Of a DNA stretch of 64,000 nucleotides, positions 46,132-53,854 are shown one piece after another (within the stretch, counting starts at the first letter, position 1; each line of letters starts with the position of its first letter). This stretch comes from Rhizobium sullae (GTDB lineage: Bacteria > Pseudomonadota > Alphaproteobacteria > Rhizobiales > Rhizobiaceae), in contig NZ_CP104143.1 in the NCBI RefSeq assembly GCF_025200715.1, positions 3,079,501 through 3,143,500 on the forward strand, given 5' to 3'. The notes below the pieces were generated by a model. It did not search any database, was not told the DNA's origin, and saw nothing but the letters and a program-made list of their open reading frames with translations. Made by a program: the position numbers and the translations under genes.

Positions 46132-46735
46132 ATGACCGAATACCTTATCCCAAATGAAAAGACCTTCGCGCGCCTTCCTGTATTTCCGTCGGCCGAGCTG
46201 GAGGAAATCGACAATTCCAACATTCGGCATGGCCACGCATCCACAATCCCGGGCTTTACCGCAGACGCGCTGCGCCGAAGCAACATCGCCGAACGCTTCG
46301 AATTGAAGCCGGTGCTGGCCCGCCACCGGAAGGAGCATGGCCTGTCGGTGGAAATCGCCCAGGACCATCGGCGCGAGATGCTGCGCTTTTTTTGCCCTGT
46401 GCGCAACCGCGGCGCCGCACGGCAAGTTCTACGGCATGACCGGCGCCGTCGACGAGCTCTGGCATACGTTCGTGATCTTCACCCGCGATTATGCCGCCTT
46501 TTGCGATGCTGTGGCCGGCCGCTTCCTGCATCACGTTCCGGAAGTCGAAGGCGAGATGTCGGCGAGCACCTTCGACCACTACCTCGCATTCCTCGCCGAC
46601 TATGAGGCGGTGTTTAACGAACCGGCGCCATCGGCCTATTGGCCTCGGCCGACCGGCAACGACACTGATGTGGCTGCCTGCACAGGCTGCAGCGGTTGTA
46701 ACAGTTGCACGGGCCATAGCTGCACCGTGAACTGA
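46132..46735 (+). pseudogene. GRDP-like protein with cysteine-rich tail, split by a frameshift in a T7 run
   Basis: A strong ribosome site (AAAGGAGGATT) precedes the ATG at 46132. The first frame encodes 87 credible residues up to a run of seven T at 46387-46393. The +1 frame then continues with KFYGMTGAVDELWHTFVIFT, the WHT motif of the glycine-rich-domain (DUF1399-like) family. It ends in a tail with five Cys (CTGCSGCNSCTGHSC). Removing one T gives a 200-residue protein. It may be a true mutation, a sequencing error, or programmed frameshifting. It stands 69 bases before a glycosyltransferase and an ABC exporter. Function unknown. Confidence 0.7.
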
Positions 46736-46804
46736 CACGCTTGTGCGGGACCCATTCGCCTTGGTGTCTCAGCCGGGGTGAATGTGGTTGGGAGGATTGA
46801 AAGC

Positions 46805-48127
46805 ATGCATGTACTTCTGCTTGGAAAGATCCCGCCGATTCAAGGAGGTGTTTCCCGCAGCACATGGTTTGCCGCAAGCGACTTTCTTGAGTCCGGTCAT
46901 TCCATCGACGTCATCTCCAACGCAGACGAGATGGGCTATGGCTTCCGCCAGATGCTGCTGAGCGACGACAAAGTACGCGATGTCTTTTTGCAGAAAGGCG
47001 GAAATGTCCAACATTGCGAGAACATCCCAGCCCACGCCTATATCCCATGGGCGCCCCCCTTCGTCAGCCAGTTACTGGGCTCGGGGCTGGCAAGTATCGG
47101 ACGGACGAAACCCGACGTTATCATTGGATGGTACCTTGAGCCCTATGGCGTGGCGGCATCTCTGCTTGGGCAATTGTGTGATGTTCCCGTCGTCCTAAGG
47201 CATGCCGGAAGTGACCTGGGGCGGCTTCGTCACATCCCAAGTTTGGGCATCCTCTATGACAGATGCCTGTCGCAATCGGCCGCCGTCATCACCGGCAAGA
47301 ATCCAGATATTGAGGATATTTTGAAAAGCACCGGCGTGAAGGAGAACGCGATCATCCGGGCCAAAGGGCGGGCCCTGCACTCGTCCTTCTATAGCAATGA
47401 AGAACAGTTTGACCTGCCCGCGATGGTCGATCGCGCCGAGGAGTGGTTTTCTCATTACGGTTTCGATACCGAGACCTATCGCGCGCTTGTTGCCTGGAAC
47501 CGTGCCGGCCTGGAAAGCCAAGACCCTGCCGTCGGCTCATATGGAAAAATCGCGGAAGTGAAGGGCACCTATAATCTGATTGATGCGCTCGACACTCTCG
47601 TGGGAAGAGGAATCAAAGTTTCCTATCGAGCTCTATGGAGCGCCACGCCCAATAGGTTCGCCCACGCCTTCCATTACGTGAGCCAGAAGGACAATCTTCG
47701 CGGCCGGTCAATTCTACTGCCTCCGGTGGCCCCCTGGCACGTCCCGTCTTTCATCCGGTCGTGCATCGCCGTCGCTTTCCTCGAGAATCGGTTTCCGATA
47801 TCGTTTCATACGCCGCAAGTTCCAAGGGAAGTCATCGCATGTGCGACGCCGTTAATCCTGAGTGGAGAAATATACGAAAAGGTCTATTTCAGTGGTCAAC
47901 TCGTGGACCGCATCAACGTCCTGAGAGTGCCTGACCCGCAGAACACCTTCGAGTTGGCTAAGGGGATTGAAGATCTACTCGGGAGTTCGGAACTGAGGCA
48001 ATGCCTGAGCCATCACAGTCGGGCGCTCTCTCGCGTTTTGGAGGCGCGAGCGCCGGCCAGAGATCCGATCGTTGAAATCGCGGAAGGACTGGTCGGAAAT
48101 GAACGTCGCACAGCGGCCATCGCATAG
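46805..48127 (+). CDS. Glycosyltransferase family 4-like protein
   Basis: 440 residues from the ATG at 46805 (GGGAGGATT upstream). The N-terminal donor-fold start MHVLLLGKIPPIQGGVSRST has the GGV acceptor-side motif of GT4 enzymes. RHAGSDLGRL and a Rossmann-like second half (AEVKGTYNLIDAL) follow. No signal peptide or span, so cytoplasmic. It overlaps the downstream exporter gene by 29 bases, so the two are made together. The acceptor is unknown; the cysteine-rich protein upstream or a lipid-linked glycan are both possible. Confidence 0.8.
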   Translation: MHVLLLGKIPPIQGGVSRSTWFAASDFLESGHSIDVISNADEMGYGFRQMLLSDDKVRDVFLQKGGNVQHCENIPAHAYIPWAPPFVSQLLGSGLASIGRTKPDVIIGWYLEPYGVAASLLGQLCDVPVVLRHAGSDLGRLRHIPSLGILYDRCLSQSAAVITGKNPDIEDILKSTGVKENAIIRAKGRALHSSFYSNEEQFDLPAMVDRAEEWFSHYGFDTETYRALVAWNRAGLESQDPAVGSYGKIAEVKGTYNLIDALDTLVGRGIKVSYRALWSATPNRFAHAFHYVSQKDNLRGRSILLPPVAPWHVPSFIRSCIAVAFLENRFPISFHTPQVPREVIACATPLILSGEIYEKVYFSGQLVDRINVLRVPDPQNTFELAKGIEDLLGSSELRQCLSHHSRALSRVLEARAPARDPIVEIAEGLVGNERRTAAIA

Positions 48128-49850
48128 GTCACAAACAGCGATTGAATCCTCTGAGGCCGTCGATCGAAGATCGACGGCAAAGATGCTGCTTCGCTCTATC
48201 GTGGCGCTTCAGAGCGGTCGTACCATATTCGTGTTTCTGCTCCTGAGCGTGGGGCTGTCATTCCTGGCAAGCATCCTGCAGGCACTTTCACCCATTCTCT
48301 TTTCGAAGGCCATCGATGCGCTCTTGAGCAAGGATCTCCCGGGGCACCAGGCGCTGAGCTTCGTCGTCTTTGCGCTGCTGGCTCTGGCGCTCTCCAAGTT
48401 TCTCGTCGAGCAACGCTGGCTGGTCTACCAACCGGCGGAAAACCGGATCCTCAATTCTGTCCGCGAGGTCTATCTCCGACATATATTAGATCTTCCGGTC
48501 GGCTTTCACGTCAACCGATCCATGGGGCGTCTGGATTCCATTGTCGGGCAGGGGCTCGGGGGGATTCAAACGCTCAGCGGGATGCTTTTCACGCAGTTGT
48601 CTCCGTTGTTGTTCGAGGTCTTGATAACCTCGATAGCCTTTTTCACGTTCGTTGATGCCGATGTTTCCCTGATCATGCTCGCCACGATCGCGCTCTATGC
48701 AGTGGCGCTCGTTTTCGGTGCCGAACTCGCAAGCCGGCGACTCAAGATAGCTTTGAACGCCTCAATCGACGCGCAAGGTACGGCCGGTGATGCCATATTG
48801 AATGCCGAAGGAGTCAAGACGCTCGTCATTGAAGAGGCGGTGGTCAAGTCTTACCGCGACCGGCTTGGTGAAGTTCACGCACGCTTTCGGACGTTCTATT
48901 TCAGCCGTGGTTTTCTCGGCATTGCATTGTCGGCCGTACTGCTGCTGGGTTTTGCATCCGCCGTTTGGATCTCAGCGATGCGCGTTGTTTCCAACGAGCT
49001 GTCTGTGGGGGCGCTCGTGCTAACGAACACCTACATCCTGCAGCTCTTTCGGACTCTAGAGGGATTTAGCTTCTCCTATCGCGACACGCGGCAATCCTTC
49101 GAAGCGGTGAAGCGTTTCCTGGACGTGTTCGCGGAAGAAAAGGATCCGGATCAAGGCTCCCTGCAAGCGGTGAGTGGAATTTCGCGGCTCGATATAGAGG
49201 GTGCGGGCTATAGGTATCCGGACGGCAGGCATGCACTTCGGAGCGCGAACCTGCACGTCGAAAAGGGAAAAATCACGGCTTTGCTCGGACGATCGGGGAG
49301 CGGAAAGTCGACGCTTGTACGCCTAATTCTGAAGACCTTGCCTTTGAATGAAGGTCGAATTCTATTGGATGGCGTAGACATTGGTCGACTTAATGGCCTT
49401 GAGCTTCGGCGAAAGATCGCGGTTGTCCCTCAGGACGCCGTCATGTTTCGCGAGAGCCTTGGTTTCAACATCAGTTTAACCAAGGAGCCAGATCTCGCGA
49501 AATTGTGGGCGGCCGTAAGAGCGGCCGAAATCGAAGAGCTGGTTAGAGGTCTGGCGGACGGCTTCGACACCGAAATCGGTGAGCGGGGGCTGAAGCTTTC
49601 CGGTGGCGAGCGCCAGCGATTGGCTATAGCCAGGGCGATCTATCGCGATGCAGACATACTCATCTTTGACGAAGCAACATCAGCGCTGGACGAAAAGACC
49701 AAGGGTGAGATTCTGCGGTTGATCAGAGAGCTTTCTTCGCAGCGGGGGGTGCTCTTCATCACGCATGATCAGCAGGTGGCATCGATAGCCGACGAGGTCG
49801 TAACTCTTGAGAACGAAGGTCATTCGGGCGACGGCAATTCAAGAGGCTGA
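48099..49850 (+). CDS. ABC exporter, fused membrane and ATPase domains
   Basis: 583 residues from the ATG at 48099. A type IV-like exporter membrane domain with about six spans (residues about 40-310) is followed by a nucleotide-binding domain. That domain has [37 protein letters not shown] and ITHDQQ. There is no C39 peptidase domain at the N terminus, so it does not process a double-glycine leader by itself. It most resembles ATM1/MsbA/HlyB-core exporters. The 29-base overlap with the glycosyltransferase implies a shared pathway, such as export of a glycosylated product. Confidence 0.87.
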   Translation: MNVAQRPSHRSQTAIESSEAVDRRSTAKMLLRSIVALQSGRTIFVFLLLSVGLSFLASILQALSPILFSKAIDALLSKDLPGHQALSFVVFALLALALSKFLVEQRWLVYQPAENRILNSVREVYLRHILDLPVGFHVNRSMGRLDSIVGQGLGGIQTLSGMLFTQLSPLLFEVLITSIAFFTFVDADVSLIMLATIALYAVALVFGAELASRRLKIALNASIDAQGTAGDAILNAEGVKTLVIEEAVVKSYRDRLGEVHARFRTFYFSRGFLGIALSAVLLLGFASAVWISAMRVVSNELSVGALVLTNTYILQLFRTLEGFSFSYRDTRQSFEAVKRFLDVFAEEKDPDQGSLQAVSGISRLDIEGAGYRYPDGRHALRSANLHVEKGKITALLGRSGSGKSTLVRLILKTLPLNEGRILLDGVDIGRLNGLELRRKIAVVPQDAVMFRESLGFNISLTKEPDLAKLWAAVRAAEIEELVRGLADGFDTEIGERGLKLSGGERQRLAIARAIYRDADILIFDEATSALDEKTKGEILRLIRELSSQRGVLFITHDQQVASIADEVVTLENEGHSGDGNSRG

Positions 49851-50291
49851 TACCGACGGCTCTTGAAAAGAAGTCGGCGCAGCGTGGAACTCGTATCGCG
49901 GCGCGCCGGCGACCGGCCATTGCATCACCGTCAATATAGACGGCTTCGGCGCGGGCATTATGAATTTGCGTTCTTGGCGCATTGTCGGCTCCGGCGGTTG
50001 CGGGTTTGTCTTTAGCACAATGGCTTGATCTAAGTGTACCTGAAACCGCCGCGCTTTGATTGTTCAAGTATCGCGATACATGCAATAATTTCAGTAACTT
50101 ACCGTTTGTGGACAGACACTGGCTAAGGTCGCCGCGAATAATCGGGCTTTACGGTCTTTAGACCAGTGCCTCCGGCGGACGTCGTCTTGGGACGGGGAAT
50201 GCAACCAGTCGTGTATCCGCCGACCTTCCATCACCGTTTCCCATCGCGGCCGCGCGGACCTCGGCTACGGGGAACGGACAGATTTGACCCG
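49851..50291. other. Gene-free stretch with palindromes between two convergent units
   Basis: No supported gene. It contains a perfect 12-bp palindrome GTATCGCGATAC at 50068-50079 and GGTCTTTAGACC at 50153-50164. Neither has a T-run, and no clear terminator was found for either convergent unit. Confidence 0.4.
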
Positions 50292-51419
50292 TCATCTCGC
50301 TACCCCGCCGCTATTCGCTTCGGTGGCCGCAACGCCGGCCGGGCTCAAGGCGCCGCAACGCCAGACCCTGTAGACCGGTTGGGTGTCCCAGTCATAGTAG
50401 AAGGCCGCTTTCAGCCTTCCCTTCTCCATCAACTCCGCGAAGCTGCGGCGCACGGCACGGACCACCACTTCCCGCTCGCGATCATCGACCGGGCAGGAAA
50501 GCGCGGTGTTGGCAATGCCCCATTCGCTCACCCAGCACGGCTTGCCTTCCCCTTCAGGCCGGCAAAAGTCGAGAAGCGTCGTCACATAGCGTGCAAGCGC
50601 CGCGTCATCTTTGCGTCCCGGGTAGACATGAATGCCGTAGCCATCGACCAGCGCATCGATCCCCCGCTTCCGCAGGAGTGAAATGAACTCGCCGGGTTCG
50701 AGCCGTTCCATGCCGCGGCGGTCGGCCTCGCCAGTGCCGACGTCGGAAAGTCCGGCCGAAATCAGAAGCGCGTCGCGGCTATAGGCCGTCGCCCGCAATT
50801 CTTCCCGGGTGATGCGGAGTGCGCCGACATATGCGTCGAGCCCGCGTTCGAGGGCCGAGCGATTTGCAACTTCCGAAACGCTCCGCGGCGTCTGCCGCCC
50901 AGGCTTTTCATAGACGACGAGGTCGCCGTTGTAAGCGCTGTAGTTTATTTCATTTCCGGGCTCGACGGCGTCGATGCGGATACCCATTTCGTCAATGCGG
51001 CGAAGCGCCGAGCGCAACTGCGCTCGGTAGAGATCGAGATCGAGATCCGAAAGCCGCTGAACATCCCAGATGCGGCCGAAACCGGTGCGAGAACGCGCCT
51101 CCGCGGGATAATAATCCTTGTTGCCGAGTTGGATCTCGAGGAGGATTTTCAACCCCCGCCGGTCCGCCATTTCGAGCGCTTCGATGCTCTTGTCCACCGG
51201 TCTCGACAGCGAAAGCCGGACATGGGTGATACCGCTTGCCGCGATCTCATTCAGGACGCGCTCCTGATCGCCGCGGGAAAGCCAGGCTAGGTTTACGCGG
51301 TTGATTCCGATACGATCGGAGAGCACTTCGGCAGCGCCCGCCGGCAGCGCCGAGGCGAAGGCCCAGAGCACTGCCAGCGCGCAAGCAAGGCGCGCGCGCG
51401 TTTGCGCCACCACCCTCAT
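50292..51419 (-). CDS. Secreted TIM-barrel glycoside hydrolase (GH5/GH39-like)
   Basis: 375 residues from the ATG at 51419, with a signal peptide (about residues 1-27, ending ASALPAGAA). The barrel shows the clan A pair: acid/base Glu in AVEPGNEINYS and nucleophile Glu in CWVSEWGIAN. The family number cannot be set by eye. It is last in the leftward surface-glycan cluster, four bases after the broken pyruvyltransferase gene. Hydrolases in such clusters often trim or release the polymer during export. The start at 51449 is less likely because it would put a polar stretch before the signal peptide. Confidence 0.8.
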   Translation of the reverse strand: MRVVAQTRARLACALAVLWAFASALPAGAAEVLSDRIGINRVNLAWLSRGDQERVLNEIAASGITHVRLSLSRPVDKSIEALEMADRRGLKILLEIQLGNKDYYPAEARSRTGFGRIWDVQRLSDLDLDLYRAQLRSALRRIDEMGIRIDAVEPGNEINYSAYNGDLVVYEKPGRQTPRSVSEVANRSALERGLDAYVGALRITREELRATAYSRDALLISAGLSDVGTGEADRRGMERLEPGEFISLLRKRGIDALVDGYGIHVYPGRKDDAALARYVTTLLDFCRPEGEGKPCWVSEWGIANTALSCPVDDREREVVVRAVRRSFAELMEKGRLKAAFYYDWDTQPVYRVWRCGALSPAGVAATEANSGGVAR

Positions 51420-51423
51420 CCGC

Positions 51424-52597
51424 TCAAAGTCCGATCTGCACCAGAGCATTGCGGAAATTCGCCTCGCAAGCGGAATAACGGTCGATCACGGCCTGCGTGT
51501 CGATCTTGCCGAGGAAGTTGGCGAGATAGGCGCGCTTGTCCGCCTCCCTGTTCCAGGTGGCTGCCTCGATATAGGGGAAGCCGATGAATTCCAGCATCTC
51601 CCGCATGCGGTCATCGACCGCGATCATGAGGGCGGGCGTGCCGGCCTGCATGCCGATGATGCAGCCGTGGAAGCGGCGGCCGAAGCAGAGATCGCGCGCG
51701 GACATCGCGCCGCGCCACTGGCTCGTATCGAAATAGACCAGCAGCTCGTTTTTCCGCTGCCATTTCTCCGAATGCTTGTACTCCGTCCCTCCCGTGATGC
51801 GCCCGCTGGCGCGATCATAGACGATGTCATTATCGTCACCTGTCAGGGAGAGGCTGTAGGCAACCACTTCGTCCTGGACGACATAGCTTGCCACGCTGTC
51901 GGGCTTGAGCAGCGCATGAGCATCGACGATCGTATCGGCAACGCTACCGAGATAGCCGCCGAAGACGATCCTCTGGGCCTCCGCCAGTCCCGGATTGGCA
52001 AGTGCCGAAAGCGAACGCTTCATGTCGTTCGGCGAGAAGTAGAGCGACGGGCAACCCGTCGGCTTGACGAACTTCATCCCCTGCTCCCTGAGGAATTCGG
52101 CGGTGAAGTAGCCACGCGTGAGGAAGAAACTTTCCTTGTTCCTCAGCACCTCCAGGAACTTGATCGTTCCGGCCGGCAGCTGATCCTTGAGGCCTTCCTT
52201 GCGCTGGATGCCGATGCCCATCACCACAACCGGCATCTTCAGCTTCGCGAAGATTTCCGCTTCGAGATCGGCGGAATAGCCAGGACGCAGCAGATTAGCG
52301 GAGGCGAAGACGCACAAGTCGAATTCGCGGTTCACGCGCTCGTAAAGCTCGTTCGAGTCCCGATTGTTGGCGAGATGCCAGAACGGCAGATAGGTGACGT
52401 CATGACCGCGCGCAGCTCTCAGCCGCTCCTTCGCCGATCAGATAGTTGCCGGTGTTGGCGATCTTCCTGACCTGCGAGATCAGATCCTTCTTGGTCCTGG
52501 TTTCGTCGAAATAGGGCCGATGGATGACGGTCGTGCCTGAGACGTCCGCAATCGTCCGCTGCAAGTAGGATGGAATGCCCGTAAGCAAAATACGCAT
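51424..52597 (-). pseudogene. Polysaccharide pyruvyltransferase paralogue, broken by one extra base
   Basis: The N-terminal 60 residues (MRILLTGIPSY to GNYLIGEGA) are in one frame and the rest (PFWHL, FDLCVFASANLLRPGY, TGCPSLYFSP, FGRRFHG, VDDRMREML) in another. Deleting one C of the pair at 52423-52424 on the plus strand restores GEGAL and a 390-residue protein collinear with the 392-residue neighbour. The intact family transfers pyruvate ketals onto glycan sugars. The downstream part could be translated from an internal ATG at 52335, but it would lack the N-terminal fold. It may be a recent mutation or an assembly error. Confidence 0.8.
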
Positions 52598-52636
52598 AAC
52601 TGTCCTCTGAACCGAAAAGTGATGGCCTTCAGGCCG

Positions 52637-53815
52637 CTATAGACCGATGCCGATTTCACGAAGCGTGGTGCGGAAGGCGCGCTCGCGGTCGGAATAGCGG
52701 TCCACAAGTTCGCTCGTGTTGAGCTTTGCCAGATGATCGGCCACGAACTCGGCCCGGTTCTCTGCCTTGTCGACCTCGGTGATGTCGACGGCCGGCAGGC
52801 CGGTGAAGCCCAGCATCTCGCGCATGCGGTCGTCGACCGCCACCATGAGGCTCGGCACGGCCGCCTGCATGGCGATGATCGAGCCGTGGAAACGACGGCC
52901 AAAATTGAAGTCCATCAACGAAGCCCAGGCGCGCCACTGGTTCGTGTCGAAGAAGGTGCGAAACTCGAACCGCTGCTTCTCCCGCTCAGTGCCGGGATAG
53001 GCCAGATCGCCGATCATCAGGCCCGATGCGGAATCATAGACGCGTTCCTCGTCATTAGGCTCCACCTTCATATCGAAGTGGAGGAACTCGTCCTGCACCA
53101 CGTATTGCGGCACGGTGTCCGGCGGGGCCAGCGCATTCGCATCGAGGATCGCATCCTGATCGCCGCCGAGATAGCCTGAAAAGATTGTCCGCGCCTTGCC
53201 GATGTTTACGCTCGGCAGCTTCCTCATGGACCGGCGCATGTTGGCCGGCATGAAATAGACGGAAGGGCAACCGGTCGGGCGCACGAAGGAGAAGCCCTGG
53301 TCCTTCAAGAAGCCGGCGGACTCGTAGCCGCGTGTCAGGAAGTAGTGCTCACGCTCCTTCAGGACGGCCAGAAGCCGCTTCGTTCCCTCCGGAAGATTGT
53401 TCTCAAGGTCCTTGCGGTTCTGCAGGCCGATGCCCAGCATGACGATCGGCATGTTGAGTCGGCTTAGGACATCCGCCTCTGCGTCCGCGGAAAGTCCCTT
53501 GCGCAATAGGTTTGCGCAGGTGAAGACGCAGATGTCGAAGTTGGCGTTAAACTCGTCGAATCCATTGCCGTTCTTGCTCAAATTGTAGAGATGCCAGAAG
53601 GGAACTTGCTTCGCATGTGGCGCAAGCGCATGCAGGGCGCCCTCACCGATGAGGTAGTTCCCGGTATTGCTGATGTTGCGCAGCTCCTGCAGAAACTCCT
53701 CCTTCGTTTCCGGCTGCTTCTGCCGCTCCGCATAGGAGACGGACAGGCCGTAGGCGCCGTTGGCAAGGCGCGTGTAGTGACCGGGAATACCCGTCACGAG
53801 AATTCGCGGACGCAT
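52637..53815 (-). CDS. Polysaccharide pyruvyltransferase family protein
   Basis: 392 residues from the ATG at 53815 (AAAGG upstream). WcaK/CsaB-like family features: N-terminal LVTGIPGHYT, FDICVFTCANLLRKGL, TGCPSVYFMP, FGRRFHGS (position of the usual RxHxxI active-site stretch) and VDDRMREMLGF. It adds pyruvate from phosphoenolpyruvate to a sugar, giving an acidic ketal on a surface glycan, if the family function holds. It is a clear tandem duplicate of the broken gene downstream. It sits 39 bases after the GT2-GT4 gene. Confidence 0.85.
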   Translation of the reverse strand: MRPRILVTGIPGHYTRLANGAYGLSVSYAERQKQPETKEEFLQELRNISNTGNYLIGEGALHALAPHAKQVPFWHLYNLSKNGNGFDEFNANFDICVFTCANLLRKGLSADAEADVLSRLNMPIVMLGIGLQNRKDLENNLPEGTKRLLAVLKEREHYFLTRGYESAGFLKDQGFSFVRPTGCPSVYFMPANMRRSMRKLPSVNIGKARTIFSGYLGGDQDAILDANALAPPDTVPQYVVQDEFLHFDMKVEPNDEERVYDSASGLMIGDLAYPGTEREKQRFEFRTFFDTNQWRAWASLMDFNFGRRFHGSIIAMQAAVPSLMVAVDDRMREMLGFTGLPAVDITEVDKAENRAEFVADHLAKLNTSELVDRYSDRERAFRTTLREIGIGL

Positions 53816-53854
53816 TCGACTAGACCTTTCTGTTTCAAAGAAGCGGCGCGGCAA

